Shown here: positions 1-8,375 of the stretch, in pieces
How the letters are laid out: each line of letters begins with the position of its first letter
Position numbering within the stretch: the stretch's first letter is position 1
Assembly: GCA_949289045.1 (NCBI GenBank)
Contig: CASEMN010000018.1
Coordinates: 1-41,612 of the forward strand
Direction: 5' to 3'
Source of the DNA: an uncultured Oscillospiraceae bacterium
GTDB lineage: Bacteria > Bacillota > Clostridia > Oscillospirales > Acutalibacteraceae
Length of the DNA: 41,612 nucleotides
Notes under the pieces: generated by a model
What the model saw: the letters and a program-made list of their open reading frames with translations, nothing else
What the model was told of the DNA's origin: nothing
The model's database searches: none
Translations under genes and position numbers: made by a program

Positions 1-45
1 TATTCTTTTCGCATTTTTTCACCGCCTTTTCTTCATTATACAACA

Positions 46-83
46 AAAGATAGGAGACACGTTTTTTTGTGTCTCCTATCTTT
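46..83. terminator. Bidirectional terminator-like hairpin
   Basis: A 12-base-pair perfect stem (49-60 with 69-80) closes over an eight-base loop and is extended by AAA/TTT on its flanks. With A-rich sequence before and T-rich sequence after, it could end transcription from either side. The gene it serves lies before the window; nothing coding is seen in 1-245. Confidence 0.7.
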
Positions 84-135
84 ATACCACTTCACATTTA
101 GGCGCTGGCTTTTGTTAAGGCCTTATAGGCCGCTC

Positions 136-167
136 GTCATGCCACCCCTCTTAGGGGTGGTCATGAC
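136..167. repeat. GC-rich palindromic stem-loop
   Basis: GTCATG plus CCACCCCT (136-149) pairs with AGGGGTGG plus CATGAC (153-167), with one bulged T at 161 and a three-base loop. There is no T tract, so it is not an ordinary terminator. It may be an intergenic palindromic repeat; a ten-base core, GGGGTGGCAT on one strand, recurs in the structured region near 27358. Confidence 0.5.
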
Positions 168-183
168 TGTAAAAAACGAATAA

Positions 184-215
184 ATAAAGAAAAAGCCGCT
201 TTTTATAGCGGCTTT
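184..215 (-). terminator. Terminator of hflX
   Basis: AAAGCCGCT (192-200) pairs with AGCGGCTTT (207-215). Read on the minus strand, the stem is followed by a T-rich run and lies about 30 bases after the hflX stop codon, so it is assigned to hflX. Confidence 0.8.
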
Positions 216-245
216 GATTTTTATAAGCTAAATTAAATTTTTCCG

Positions 246-1505
246 TCAGCTCTCTATTGAAATGACGAAATCTTTAAGCTCTTCTAAAATGACAATAGGT
301 ATAATCCCGTCTATGAGTATTCCGTCTCCCGTATATTCTTCGCTTATTACGACTCCTTCGGTTCTGATTCTTCCTGCCTGTGCTCCCGCACTGAAAGGAA
401 TCAGTACCTTTGCACGGCTTCTGGTTTTTGGCAGAGCTTTTTCTATTTCTTTAAGGAGCCTGTCAAGTCCTTTGCCCTGTAGAGCTGAAATCATAACAGT
501 TTTGCCTATTGAGGGCATATCGTAAATATTTTCTACAAGGTCGCACTTATTCATAACGGAAATTATGGGTGTGCTTTCGCAGCCCAGCTCTTTTAGAAGC
601 TTTTGGGTTACTTCAAGATGCTCTGAGCACTCAGGCGAAGATGCATCACAGACGTTTAAAATAACATGGGCGGCGGAGGCTTCTTCAAGGGTGGATTTGA
701 ATGCCTCTACAAGTTCATGGGGCAGGCGCCGCACAAGACCTACTGTATCAATGAGCATAACCTGTCTGCCGTCAGGGAGAGTCAACGCTCTTGCGGTTGG
801 GTCAAGAGTTGCAAAAAGCTTGTCCTGTGCTAAAACCCCGGCATTTGTAAGGGCGTTCATCAGGGTGGATTTTCCGGCGTTTGTGTATCCTACAATTGCT
901 ACAGATTCGATTCCCGTTTTTTCTCTGCGGTTTCTCATTCTTATGCGCCGTTTTTCTATTTCTTTGAGCTCTCCTGAAAGAGCTTCGATTCTTCTGCGGA
1001 TATGACGGCGGTCACTTTCGAGCTTTGTCTCACCGGGACCTCTTGTGCCTATACCGCCGCCGAGCCTTGAAAGTTCAGTGCCTTTTCCTCCGAGACGTGG
1101 GAGGGAATATTTAAGCTGAGCCAGCTCAACCTGTATTCGTCCTTCTTTTGACCTTGCCCTTGCGGCGAAGATATCAAGTATAAGTGTTGTGCGATCAATG
1201 ACACGTACATCGGTAAAGTTTTCCACATTTCTCTGCTGGGATGGTGAAAGTTCGCAGTCAAATATTATGAGATCAGCTTCGTTGTCACGGCAAAAGTCTC
1301 GTATTTCTCTTAGCCTGCCGGAACCGATATAGGTTGCCGGGTCAGGTTTTTCCTTTTTCTGTATGATTTTTGCCAAAACTTTCGAACCGGCGGTTTTTGC
1401 CAGCTCTTCAAGTTCGTCAATTGAAACTTCGGCGTCGTAATCGCCGGTGTCGAGTCCTACAAGAACTGAGGTTTCAGGGGTCTGTATATTTTCAAAAAAA
1501 GCCAT
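246..1505 (-). CDS. hflX: Ribosome-associated GTPase HflX
   Basis: HflX binds the 50S subunit and splits or rescues stalled 70S ribosomes in the cytoplasm. The 419-residue product has the N-terminal HflX domain (about 15-125), the Gly-rich linker (139-158) and a coiled helical stretch before the G domain. The G domain shows G1 GYTNAGKST (206-214), G3 DTVG (253-256) and G4 NKCD (319-322). Length is normal for the family. The ATG start at 1505 has an AAGGAG site a few bases upstream. It is monocistronic here, with its own promoter and terminator. The family call is secure; no residue looks missing. Confidence 0.96.
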   Translation of the reverse strand: MAFFENIQTPETSVLVGLDTGDYDAEVSIDELEELAKTAGSKVLAKIIQKKEKPDPATYIGSGRLREIRDFCRDNEADLIIFDCELSPSQQRNVENFTDVRVIDRTTLILDIFAARARSKEGRIQVELAQLKYSLPRLGGKGTELSRLGGGIGTRGPGETKLESDRRHIRRRIEALSGELKEIEKRRIRMRNRREKTGIESVAIVGYTNAGKSTLMNALTNAGVLAQDKLFATLDPTARALTLPDGRQVMLIDTVGLVRRLPHELVEAFKSTLEEASAAHVILNVCDASSPECSEHLEVTQKLLKELGCESTPIISVMNKCDLVENIYDMPSIGKTVMISALQGKGLDRLLKEIEKALPKTRSRAKVLIPFSAGAQAGRIRTEGVVISEEYTGDGILIDGIIPIVILEELKDFVISIES

Positions 1506-1543
1506 AATTTCTCCTTAAAATAAAAATCTGATTAATTTATACA

Positions 1544-1572
1544 ATAATATTACATTCCTTTATTATATTCAA
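1544..1572 (-). promoter_or_regulatory. Promoter for hflX
   Basis: On the minus strand TTGAAT (1572-1567), a 17-base spacer and TATTAT (1549-1544) form a good sigma-A promoter about 40 bases before the hflX start. Confidence 0.6.
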
Positions 1573-1646
1573 GATGGTTGTAAAAAAGCTTTTATGCATA
1601 TTTGTCAATATATCACAATATTTTCCTGTATTTAATACAAATTTTA

Positions 1647-1675
1647 TTGTATTTATGAATAAATGCAGTTATAAT
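1647..1675 (+). promoter_or_regulatory. Promoter for the PTS EIIC-like gene
   Basis: TTGTAT (1647-1652), a 17-base spacer and a perfect TATAAT (1670-1675) lie about 90 bases before the start codon at 1767. The surrounding 1506-1766 region is AT-rich, with no other recognisable element. Confidence 0.65.
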
Positions 1676-1766
1676 ATGCACATTAATATAATTTTTAACT
1701 CACGAATACAAATTTAGAAGGTATTTGTGAAAAAGAGGGAAGAAATTTGAGAGGCGGAGGCATTAA

Positions 1767-3194
1767 ATGAAAGAACTTTACATTGACACAAAAAAGAAAA
1801 TTTACCGGTCAACAGCTATTTTGTTTGTTGTTCAGCTTTTCGGCGCATTAGGTGCGGGCTTCTTTTTTGTAATTCAAAATCTTTTCGGAACCTACCACAT
1901 TTTAGGGGCAACCGGTGCGGAACAGGAACCTATTTTGTGGTTTATTCTCTTTTGGGCAACTGACTTTTTTGTTGTGGCGCTGGTTTTGGTGCTCAGTTAT
2001 TTAATTGCCGGTATTCCGGCTATTGCCCCGGCGCTTTCTCTGTCCGTTTATTTCTGTCATTTTTCTTTTGAAAGCGTAAGCGGCGCAGATACATATTTTG
2101 CATATTTTGCAACGCCTGTAGGTTATGAAAAAACCATGGCAATAGGATATATGGGATATTTTATTATGGCAATTTTGCTTTCGCTTCTGATAAAATATCT
2201 CTTTGCAGGGTGGACTGCCGCCAAAGAGCCTATAGGCAGGGGAATAGATAAGCTTCTTAAAAAGTTTAAAGGTGTGCCGGATACCATTAAGGGAATTACA
2301 ATAATCGAAGGCGTTGACCTTATTGTGCTTATACTTATCGTTCCTGTCGTGTCCTGTGCCCTTACTTATATTCTTATAAAATACGGAATAGAAATACCTT
2401 TCGGAGCGGCAGCTGAGTTCCTTGGCGAGCAGCTTTCTGCACTTGCTTCAAATAACGTTATACTTGCCGCTGTAATTATGGGACTTATGGTGGGCTTTGA
2501 TCTTATAGGGCCTATGTCCATGGCGGCTTACTATGTTGCGGCAGTTTCACTGCTTTCAACAGGTGATCCGAGACTTATGACGATTTACTCGGCTTGCTTT
2601 ATTACTGCCGGCTGGACTGCATTTTTCTCCGTTATCTGGAATAAGGTGTTCAAAAAAGGTGGCAAAACAGACACCGATGACTTTAATATAACCGTCAGCG
2701 GACCTATTAACGCATTTTTTGAAAATATAAAACTGGCAAACGCATTTTCCATGACCTATGCTTACAGAAGCCCTCTTACGGTTATACCGGGACTTATGTC
2801 AGGCTCCGCTTTTGCTGGACTTTTGACAGCTATTTTCAAAATAGTGAATACGGCTTATATTGACGGAAGCCTGCCGAAATATACAACGGGAAATTATACG
2901 GCGGGTTCTCTTGATTATACTTATGCCCAGCTTTTCGAACGCCGTGAAATATACATGAGCTTTACTCTTCCTCTAAGAAGCGGAGACTGGCTCAGCTGCC
3001 GAATACCTCTTTTGCTCATAATTCTTGTTTCCGGTATGGTCGGCGGACTTGTGATTATGGGACTCAAGCACTGGCAGTATAAATTTGAGGTGAAGCGTGG
3101 TCTTTATTCTGAGCCGGACGGAGATATGGTAATTGAGATGAGGAACTGGGGTAAGAAACTTCTTTCTGATGTTAAAGTGAAAAAGGAAGGATAA
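1767..3194 (+). CDS. Divergent PTS EIIC-like membrane permease
   Basis: A 475-residue polytopic membrane protein with roughly ten hydrophobic segments. The middle part (FDLIGPMSMAAYYVA, about residues 250-265) matches the position of the conserved GGPxNKAAY motif of fructose-family PTS EIIC proteins, but the key GG and NK residues have changed. No EIIA, EIIB or HPr gene lies nearby and no such domain is fused, so it may use a distant partner or not be a phosphotransferase at all. The ATG start is preceded by GGCGGAGG. It is transcribed alone, between its own promoter and a terminator. Membrane transporter is secure; sugar PTS identity is tentative. Confidence 0.6.
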   Translation: MKELYIDTKKKIYRSTAILFVVQLFGALGAGFFFVIQNLFGTYHILGATGAEQEPILWFILFWATDFFVVALVLVLSYLIAGIPAIAPALSLSVYFCHFSFESVSGADTYFAYFATPVGYEKTMAIGYMGYFIMAILLSLLIKYLFAGWTAAKEPIGRGIDKLLKKFKGVPDTIKGITIIEGVDLIVLILIVPVVSCALTYILIKYGIEIPFGAAAEFLGEQLSALASNNVILAAVIMGLMVGFDLIGPMSMAAYYVAAVSLLSTGDPRLMTIYSACFITAGWTAFFSVIWNKVFKKGGKTDTDDFNITVSGPINAFFENIKLANAFSMTYAYRSPLTVIPGLMSGSAFAGLLTAIFKIVNTAYIDGSLPKYTTGNYTAGSLDYTYAQLFERREIYMSFTLPLRSGDWLSCRIPLLLIILVSGMVGGLVIMGLKHWQYKFEVKRGLYSEPDGDMVIEMRNWGKKLLSDVKVKKEG

Positions 3195-3208
3195 AATCAA
3201 ATAATGTG

Positions 3209-3249
3209 CCGGGGGAATTGTTAGAAATAAATTACCTCCGGCTTTTTTA
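3209..3249 (+). terminator. Terminator after the EIIC-like gene
   Basis: GCCGGGGGAATT (3209-3220) pairs, with one mismatch and one bulge, with AATTACCTCCGGC (3231-3243) and is followed by six T residues. Confidence 0.8.
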
Positions 3250-3323
3250 ATGTGTGCTATTAGTGCTATATGTAAGAATTTAAGCTCACAATTAAAAATA
3301 ATGTGCCTCATTTTGGAATTTGT

Positions 3324-3331
3324 GGTACAAT
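3324..3331 (+). promoter_or_regulatory. Extended -10 element of the nad operon
   Basis: TGGTACAAT (TG at 3323-3324, TACAAT at 3326-3331) is an extended -10 without a good -35. Transcription from it would start near 3338, just ahead of an upstream ATG at 3340, which supports the later nadA start at 3382. I see no clear NiaR-type operator. Confidence 0.45.
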
Positions 3332-3381
3332 ATTAGAAAATGTACGGACAAGTTAACTTAAAAACATTTCGGAGGAAGCTT

Positions 3382-4299
3382 ATGGATATAAAAGAGCTGC
3401 AAAAGCGCATATTGGAAGAAAAAAAGCGCAGCGGTACGGTGATACTGGCTCACACCTATCAGTCGCCGGATATAATCGAAATAGCCGATGAGGCAGGGGA
3501 CAGCTACGCTCTGGCTCAGGCGGCGAAAAAGTATGAAAACAAAAGGGTAGTAGTCTGCGGAGTAAGATTTATGGCGGAAACCGTAAAAATTTTATCTCCC
3601 GAAAAGGATGTGGTTCTTCCTGTAAGCGGAGCAACCTGTCCTATGGCGGAGCAGATTTCACCTGAAAGAGTGGCAGAGTTCAAAAAGGAAAACCCCGAAA
3701 CTGCGGTAGTTGCATATGTAAATACAACCGCAGCCCTTAAAGCGGAATGTGATGTCTGCGTCACATCTTCAAGTGCGGTAAAAATTGTTTCCGCAATGCC
3801 GGAAAAGGATATACTTTTTATTCCCGATAAAAACCTCGGCAGCTTTGTAGCTAAAAAGGTTCCCGAAAAGAATATAATTCTCTGGGACGGCTTCTGCCCT
3901 GTACACAATCAGGTCACTGCTGAGGAGGTTAAGGAGATACGAAAGGAGCACCCGGAGGCTCTTCTGGCAGTTCATCCCGAATGTCCGGCGGAAGTAGTAA
4001 AGGGAGCTGATTTCATCGGCGCAACAAGCGGAATCATCAAATTTGCCCTTTCTGCGGATAAGCCCGTTATAATCGGAACAGAGGGCGGAGTTTATGATTA
4101 TCTTGCCCCGAGAAATCCTGATAAGACATTTTATCAGCTTGCCCCCAAAAAGCTCATATGTGAGGATATGAAAAAGACCTCTCTTGAGGATGTATATAAA
4201 GCTCTCACCGGAGAGGGCGGCGAAGAGATTGTTCTTCCCGAAGAACTGAGAGTCAGAGCAAAAAGATGTCTTGAAAACATGCTTAAATACGGCGGATAA
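3382..4299 (+). CDS. nadA: Quinolinate synthase A
   Basis: NadA condenses iminoaspartate with dihydroxyacetone phosphate to give quinolinate, using an oxygen-sensitive 4Fe-4S cluster. The 305-residue product matches the short (about 300-residue) NadA form. The three expected cluster ligands are visible: Cys86 (in SGATCPMAE), Cys172 (in GFCPVH) and Cys260 (in LICEDMK). An in-frame ATG exists at 3340, but GGAGG at 3371-3375 sits correctly for ATG 3382, which I chose. It is the first gene of nadA-nadB-nadC, so the cell makes NAD de novo from aspartate. Confidence 0.96.
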   Translation: MDIKELQKRILEEKKRSGTVILAHTYQSPDIIEIADEAGDSYALAQAAKKYENKRVVVCGVRFMAETVKILSPEKDVVLPVSGATCPMAEQISPERVAEFKKENPETAVVAYVNTTAALKAECDVCVTSSSAVKIVSAMPEKDILFIPDKNLGSFVAKKVPEKNIILWDGFCPVHNQVTAEEVKEIRKEHPEALLAVHPECPAEVVKGADFIGATSGIIKFALSADKPVIIGTEGGVYDYLAPRNPDKTFYQLAPKKLICEDMKKTSLEDVYKALTGEGGEEIVLPEELRVRAKRCLENMLKYGG

Positions 4300-4330
4300 A
4301 GCTTTAAAAATAATTGTGAGATGACGAAAA

Positions 4331-5791
4331 ATGTACGAAAAATATGACGTTATAATTGCCGGATGCGGCGTAGCGGGACTTTATGCGGCTCTGCGTTTTG
4401 ATGAAAGCGTAAATGTGCTCATGGTTTCAAAGCGTGACAGAGAGCTTTCAAATTCCTCTCTTGCCCAAGGCGGTGTTGCGGCTGTTCTGTCCTTTGATAA
4501 CGACAGCTTCGACCTTCATTATGAGGATACTCTTATTGCAGGCGGAAGAAAAAATAATCCGGAAGCTGTAAAGGTACTTGTTTCCGAAGGACCCGACGAC
4601 GTAAGAAAGATTATGACAATGGGAGTCGATTTTGACAAGGATGAAAACGGCAATCCCATGAAGACTCTGGAAGGCGGACACTGCCGCAGGAGAATTGTCC
4701 ACCACAAGGATAAGACGGGATATGAAATTGTCATAAAGCTTTTGGAGCAGGTAAAGAAGAGGAAGAATATCACTCTTCGCGAAAATATAATGATAACTTC
4801 CGCACAGCGTGTGGCAGGCGGATTCAGAGTTGATATGATAGTTGACGGCGAAAAGCATGAGGCCGCTTACAGTTCATATCTTCTCCTTGCAACGGGTGGC
4901 ATCGGCAGAGTTTACCGCTATACTACAAATTCGGCCATTGCCACCGGCGATGGAATCCGCATAGCCTATGAACTTGGTGCAAGGATTAAAAATCTCAGCT
5001 ATGTGCAGTTTCATCCAACAGCTTTTAATTCCCCTGAGGGAAGAGAGCAGTTCCTTATAAGTGAGGCTGTAAGGGGTGAGGGAGCTTTTCTTCTCAACTG
5101 CAACGGCGAAAGATTTATGGATAAGTACGATAAGAGACTGGAGCTTGCTCCCAGAGACGTTGTTTCAAGAAGCATTATTCTTGAATCGAGAAGAACGGGA
5201 AGCAATAACTTTTATCTTGATATAACCCATAAGAGCAAAGAATTTTTAATGAATCGTTTCCCCACAATTTATGCACGATGCCTTGAAGAGGGTGTGGATA
5301 TTTCAAAGGACTATATTCCTGTTTTCCCCTGCCAGCATTATCTGATGGGCGGAATTGACGTTGACCTTAACGGCAGAACCACTATTCCGAGACTGTATGC
5401 AGCGGGAGAGTGCTCACACACAGGTGTTCACGGCGGAAACAGACTTGCCAGCAATTCACTTCTGGAAGCTCTCGTATGGGGAAGAAGAAGTGCGGATGAT
5501 ATTATGCGCTGTATAAACGCCGGATTTTCAAAGGTACAGGGCGGAGGAATCGACCCGGATTTCAGCGGTGCACCCCTTCCTCACGGCATGAGAACGGAAA
5601 TCCGCTCCATAATGCAGAGGGCATATTTTGTAATACCCAACCCCAGAGCAGTCCATGAGGGACTTAAAAGAATAGAAGCAATACTGAGAAGGCTTAAATC
5701 CGGCAATTTTGCCGTAACTCCGGCATACTGCGAGTGTCTGAGTCTTGCAACGGTTGCTGCAATTATATTGAGAGAGGTAGATGAGGGATGA
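4331..5791 (+). CDS. nadB: L-aspartate oxidase
   Basis: NadB oxidises L-aspartate to iminoaspartate, the NadA substrate; in anaerobes fumarate is the likely electron acceptor. The 486-residue flavoprotein begins with the FAD-binding GCGVAG (about 11-16) and has SSLAQGGVAA, the covalent-flavoprotein-family HPTAF motif, LAPRDVVSRS and the HGGNRLASNSLLEA signature near the C-terminal part of the FAD domain. It is slightly shorter than the E. coli enzyme (about 540), mainly in the C-terminal helical domain. It is the middle gene of the nad operon, 31 bases after nadA and overlapping nadC by four bases. Confidence 0.95.
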   Translation: MYEKYDVIIAGCGVAGLYAALRFDESVNVLMVSKRDRELSNSSLAQGGVAAVLSFDNDSFDLHYEDTLIAGGRKNNPEAVKVLVSEGPDDVRKIMTMGVDFDKDENGNPMKTLEGGHCRRRIVHHKDKTGYEIVIKLLEQVKKRKNITLRENIMITSAQRVAGGFRVDMIVDGEKHEAAYSSYLLLATGGIGRVYRYTTNSAIATGDGIRIAYELGARIKNLSYVQFHPTAFNSPEGREQFLISEAVRGEGAFLLNCNGERFMDKYDKRLELAPRDVVSRSIILESRRTGSNNFYLDITHKSKEFLMNRFPTIYARCLEEGVDISKDYIPVFPCQHYLMGGIDVDLNGRTTIPRLYAAGECSHTGVHGGNRLASNSLLEALVWGRRSADDIMRCINAGFSKVQGGGIDPDFSGAPLPHGMRTEIRSIMQRAYFVIPNPRAVHEGLKRIEAILRRLKSGNFAVTPAYCECLSLATVAAIILREVDEG

Positions 5792-6630
5792 TTTTACCAC
5801 AGTTTTATGTTGATGATTTAATTAAAAGAGCTCTTAACGAGGATATAAACTATATTGATACTGCAACTGATTATCTTCTTTCGGAGACAGATGAGGGAAA
5901 GGCAATTTTCCTTGCAAAGGCTGACGGAGTTCTCTGCGGACTGGAAGTTGCTCTGAGAGTTTTCGAACTTATAGACCCGTCTTTTAAAGCAGTCACCTAT
6001 AAAAAGGATGGCGACCTTCTTAAAAAAGGCGATGTTATTGCTGAACTTTCCGGTAAGACAGCACTTCTTTTAAAGGGAGAGAGAACGGCTCTCAATCTCA
6101 TTCAGCATATGTCCGGCATTGCAACTGCTACCCATGAGCTCTGTGAGCTTGTAAAGGGTACAAATGCTCAGATTACCGATACGAGAAAAACTCTTCCCGG
6201 TATGAGAAGTCTTCAGAAGTATGCAGTCGTATGCGGCGGCGGAAAGAACCACCGTTTCAATCTTTCCGACGGAGCAATGCTCAAGGATAACCATATTGAT
6301 GCAGGGGGCGGAATTACAAAGGCAATTGCTGCCCTTAGATCAAAGCTCGGTCATATGGTAAAAATCGAAGTTGAAACAAGGAACCTTGAAGAAGTAAAAG
6401 AGGCTCTCGACGCAGGAGCCGAAATCATCATGCTCGATAATATGAGCTGTGAGATGATGAAAGAAGCCGTTGCCCTTTGCGGCGGCAGAGCAAAGCTTGA
6501 AGCTTCCGGCGGAATCACCGAAGAAACCATAAGAGCTGTTGCAGAAACAGGCGTTGATATTATTTCAGTAGGCGCCCTTACCCATTCAGTTAAAGCTTTT
6601 GATATTTCCATGAAGCTTTCAAAGGTATAA
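5788..6630 (+). CDS. nadC: Quinolinate phosphoribosyltransferase (decarboxylating)
   Basis: NadC converts quinolinate and PRPP to nicotinate mononucleotide plus carbon dioxide. The 280-residue product is of standard length and has the family landmarks TRKTLPGMRSLQKYAV, CGGGKNHRFNLSD, an EVE triad near residue 193 and the C-terminal EASGGI and ISVGALTHS phosphate-binding segments. Its ATG overlaps the nadB stop (ATGA), the usual sign of translational coupling. It is the last gene of the operon, followed by a hairpin. Confidence 0.96.
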   Translation: MILPQFYVDDLIKRALNEDINYIDTATDYLLSETDEGKAIFLAKADGVLCGLEVALRVFELIDPSFKAVTYKKDGDLLKKGDVIAELSGKTALLLKGERTALNLIQHMSGIATATHELCELVKGTNAQITDTRKTLPGMRSLQKYAVVCGGGKNHRFNLSDGAMLKDNHIDAGGGITKAIAALRSKLGHMVKIEVETRNLEEVKEALDAGAEIIMLDNMSCEMMKEAVALCGGRAKLEASGGITEETIRAVAETGVDIISVGALTHSVKAFDISMKLSKV

Positions 6631-6649
6631 AAATATAAGATAAAATTAT

Positions 6650-6684
6650 CACAGCCCGGTGGATTTTCCGCCGGGCTGTGGTTT
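6650..6684. terminator. Terminator between nadC and the M14 gene
   Basis: CACAGCCCGG (6650-6659) pairs perfectly with CCGGGCTGTG (6671-6680). The T tract after it is poor (GTTTATG), but its place between two convergent genes makes a shared terminator likely. Confidence 0.65.
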
Positions 6685-6707
6685 ATGTACATCCAAACAG
6701 ACTGATT

Positions 6708-7610
6708 TTACATCGCCGCAAACTCAGCCAGCATTGGAAACGCTTTTTCATATATTCCCTCAAAGAAACGCAGAGGAATGGGGTTTTCTCCTTTGCCAAG
6801 CTCTACCGTAAAAGCGGGCTTTTTAAGCTCATCGATAAACCAGTCCTTGAATCCTCCGTGGGAGGCAAGGCCGCTGTTTTCTACTAACGTGTATCCTGAT
6901 TTTTCAGCGAGTTTTAAAGCCATACTGCGGCTTTCTGCCGGCGTATTTTCTCCGTACTCCCAGTAAATTTCCTCACCCTGGCTATGGAGCGCCATTGCTC
7001 GTGAAAAATCAATCTGCCTGCAAAGGGTGGTAACTGCCCTTGTCTCAGGTTCGCTTTCAGGTGCAAGACCTCCGAATCTTGTTGGAGCGGGAGTTTTTAT
7101 TCCCTGTACAAGTTCCATCTGTTTAAGCTTTTCCCATCCCGCGTCGAAATTGTGGTTTATGTCTATTCCGGCGGCGTTGGCGTTCCAGTGGATATGGTCG
7201 TTCTTTCCTACGCTTTTAACGATTGTGTAATATTCCCTTGCTGAGTGAAAGCCATTTATGGAAATTTCCGTGCCATCAGGGTTTACACAGGGCATGAATA
7301 CAAGACGTTTTGCTTTAAGTATTTTATTGAAATCATATCCATTTAACGCTTTGTCTTCCCTTTGTGAAATTACAATGTCCTCAAAAAAACGCATGGCTGT
7401 AAGTACGGTTATCCATTCGGACCCGTGAAATCCGGCGGAATAAAAAATATTTTCTTTTCCTGCTCCTATGGATAAAAGAAAAATCGGCCTTCCTGCCTTG
7501 CTTCTTCCGTACACTGTCGGTGTAATTTCAGGGTAATTTTTTCTTAAAGTGTCAATCCATTCAATAAGATGCTGTGTATCCGGCTGTGTTACCGTAACAA
7601 TCCTGTTCAT
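6708..7610 (-). CDS. M14-family zinc carboxypeptidase, gamma-D-glutamyl-diaminopimelate endopeptidase-like
   Basis: A 300-residue metallopeptidase of the M14 family. Zinc ligands His62 and Glu65 (FHGSEW) and His209 (ALHSQGEEIYW) are present, as is the catalytic Glu270 (FTVELGKGENP). The sequence type resembles gamma-D-glutamyl-L-diamino acid endopeptidase I, which trims peptidoglycan peptides. No signal peptide or LysM domain is visible, so it is likely cytoplasmic and acts on recycled muropeptides. The ATG at 7610 has an AAGGAGTGA site. It stands alone and faces nadC. The family is secure; the substrate is inferred. Confidence 0.85.
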   Translation of the reverse strand: MNRIVTVTQPDTQHLIEWIDTLRKNYPEITPTVYGRSKAGRPIFLLSIGAGKENIFYSAGFHGSEWITVLTAMRFFEDIVISQREDKALNGYDFNKILKAKRLVFMPCVNPDGTEISINGFHSAREYYTIVKSVGKNDHIHWNANAAGIDINHNFDAGWEKLKQMELVQGIKTPAPTRFGGLAPESEPETRAVTTLCRQIDFSRAMALHSQGEEIYWEYGENTPAESRSMALKLAEKSGYTLVENSGLASHGGFKDWFIDELKKPAFTVELGKGENPIPLRFFEGIYEKAFPMLAEFAAM

Positions 7611-7742
7611 TAAATCACTCCTTTTTGTAAAGAAGTATGAGGGGAGAGATGAAAAAAGAACAAGCAGTTATAAATAAATGGACAAAACCTTAAAATCGGT
7701 TTACAATAAATTTAAACATAAAATTTACAGGGAGGCATCCTT

Positions 7743-8300
7743 ATGAAACTTGAAGAAAAAACTTTGGAAAAGGAATATATATATAACGGTAAAATTATAA
7801 ATGTCCGTGTTGATGTAGCGGAGCTTCCAAACGGAAGAAAAGCAAAGAGGGAAGTAGTGGAACATCCCGGAGGAGTGGCAATAGTTGCTTTGACCGACGA
7901 TATGGAGGTGCTGCTTGTAAAGCAGTTCCGCTATCCCTATATGGATGTAATTCAGGAAATTCCCGCCGGAAAGCTCGAAAAGGGTGAAGATCCCTTTGAT
8001 ACGGGAAAAAGAGAACTTAAAGAGGAAACCGGAGCAACGGCAGAACATTATATTGATCTTGGAAAATTCTATCCGACTCCCGGCTACTGCGGAGAAATAA
8101 TACATCTTTATCTTGCCTGGGGACTTTCATTCGGTGACCAAAGACTTGACGAAGATGAATTTTTAAATGTAGAAAAGGTTCCCCTTGAAAAGGTCTGTGA
8201 AGATGTAATAGACGGTAAAATTCGTGATGGAAAAACTCAGGCGGCTATTCTTAAAACCCAAGCTCTCGTTAAAAGAGGGGATATAAATATAAAAAAGTGA
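7743..8300 (+). CDS. nudF: Nudix hydrolase, ADP-ribose pyrophosphatase type
   Basis: It hydrolyses ADP-ribose to AMP and ribose 5-phosphate. The 185-residue product has the complete Nudix box from Gly76 to Gly97 (Gly76, Glu82, Arg90-Glu91, Glu94-Glu95, Gly97). Residues upstream (KQFRYPY) and downstream (YPTPGYCGE) are typical of the ADP-ribose pyrophosphatase branch. GGGAGG lies ahead of the ATG. It is probably monocistronic, with the ABC transporter genes following after 75 bases. The symbol follows the usual family name. Confidence 0.88.
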   Translation: MKLEEKTLEKEYIYNGKIINVRVDVAELPNGRKAKREVVEHPGGVAIVALTDDMEVLLVKQFRYPYMDVIQEIPAGKLEKGEDPFDTGKRELKEETGATAEHYIDLGKFYPTPGYCGEIIHLYLAWGLSFGDQRLDEDEFLNVEKVPLEKVCEDVIDGKIRDGKTQAAILKTQALVKRGDINIKK

Positions 8301-8375
8301 AAAAAGGCTTTACTTTACCGTGCTAACATGATAGTATAACATAGCAGAATGAAAATGAATCGAGGAGGAAATTAA

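Noticed and set aside
565..1005. 146-codon open frame antisense to hflX
   Set aside because: It mirrors the reading frame of a secure gene and shows no family features.
8301..8375. T-box or other leader for the amino acid importer
   Set aside because: Only 75 bases separate the genes, too short for a T-box, and no T-box core sequence is present.
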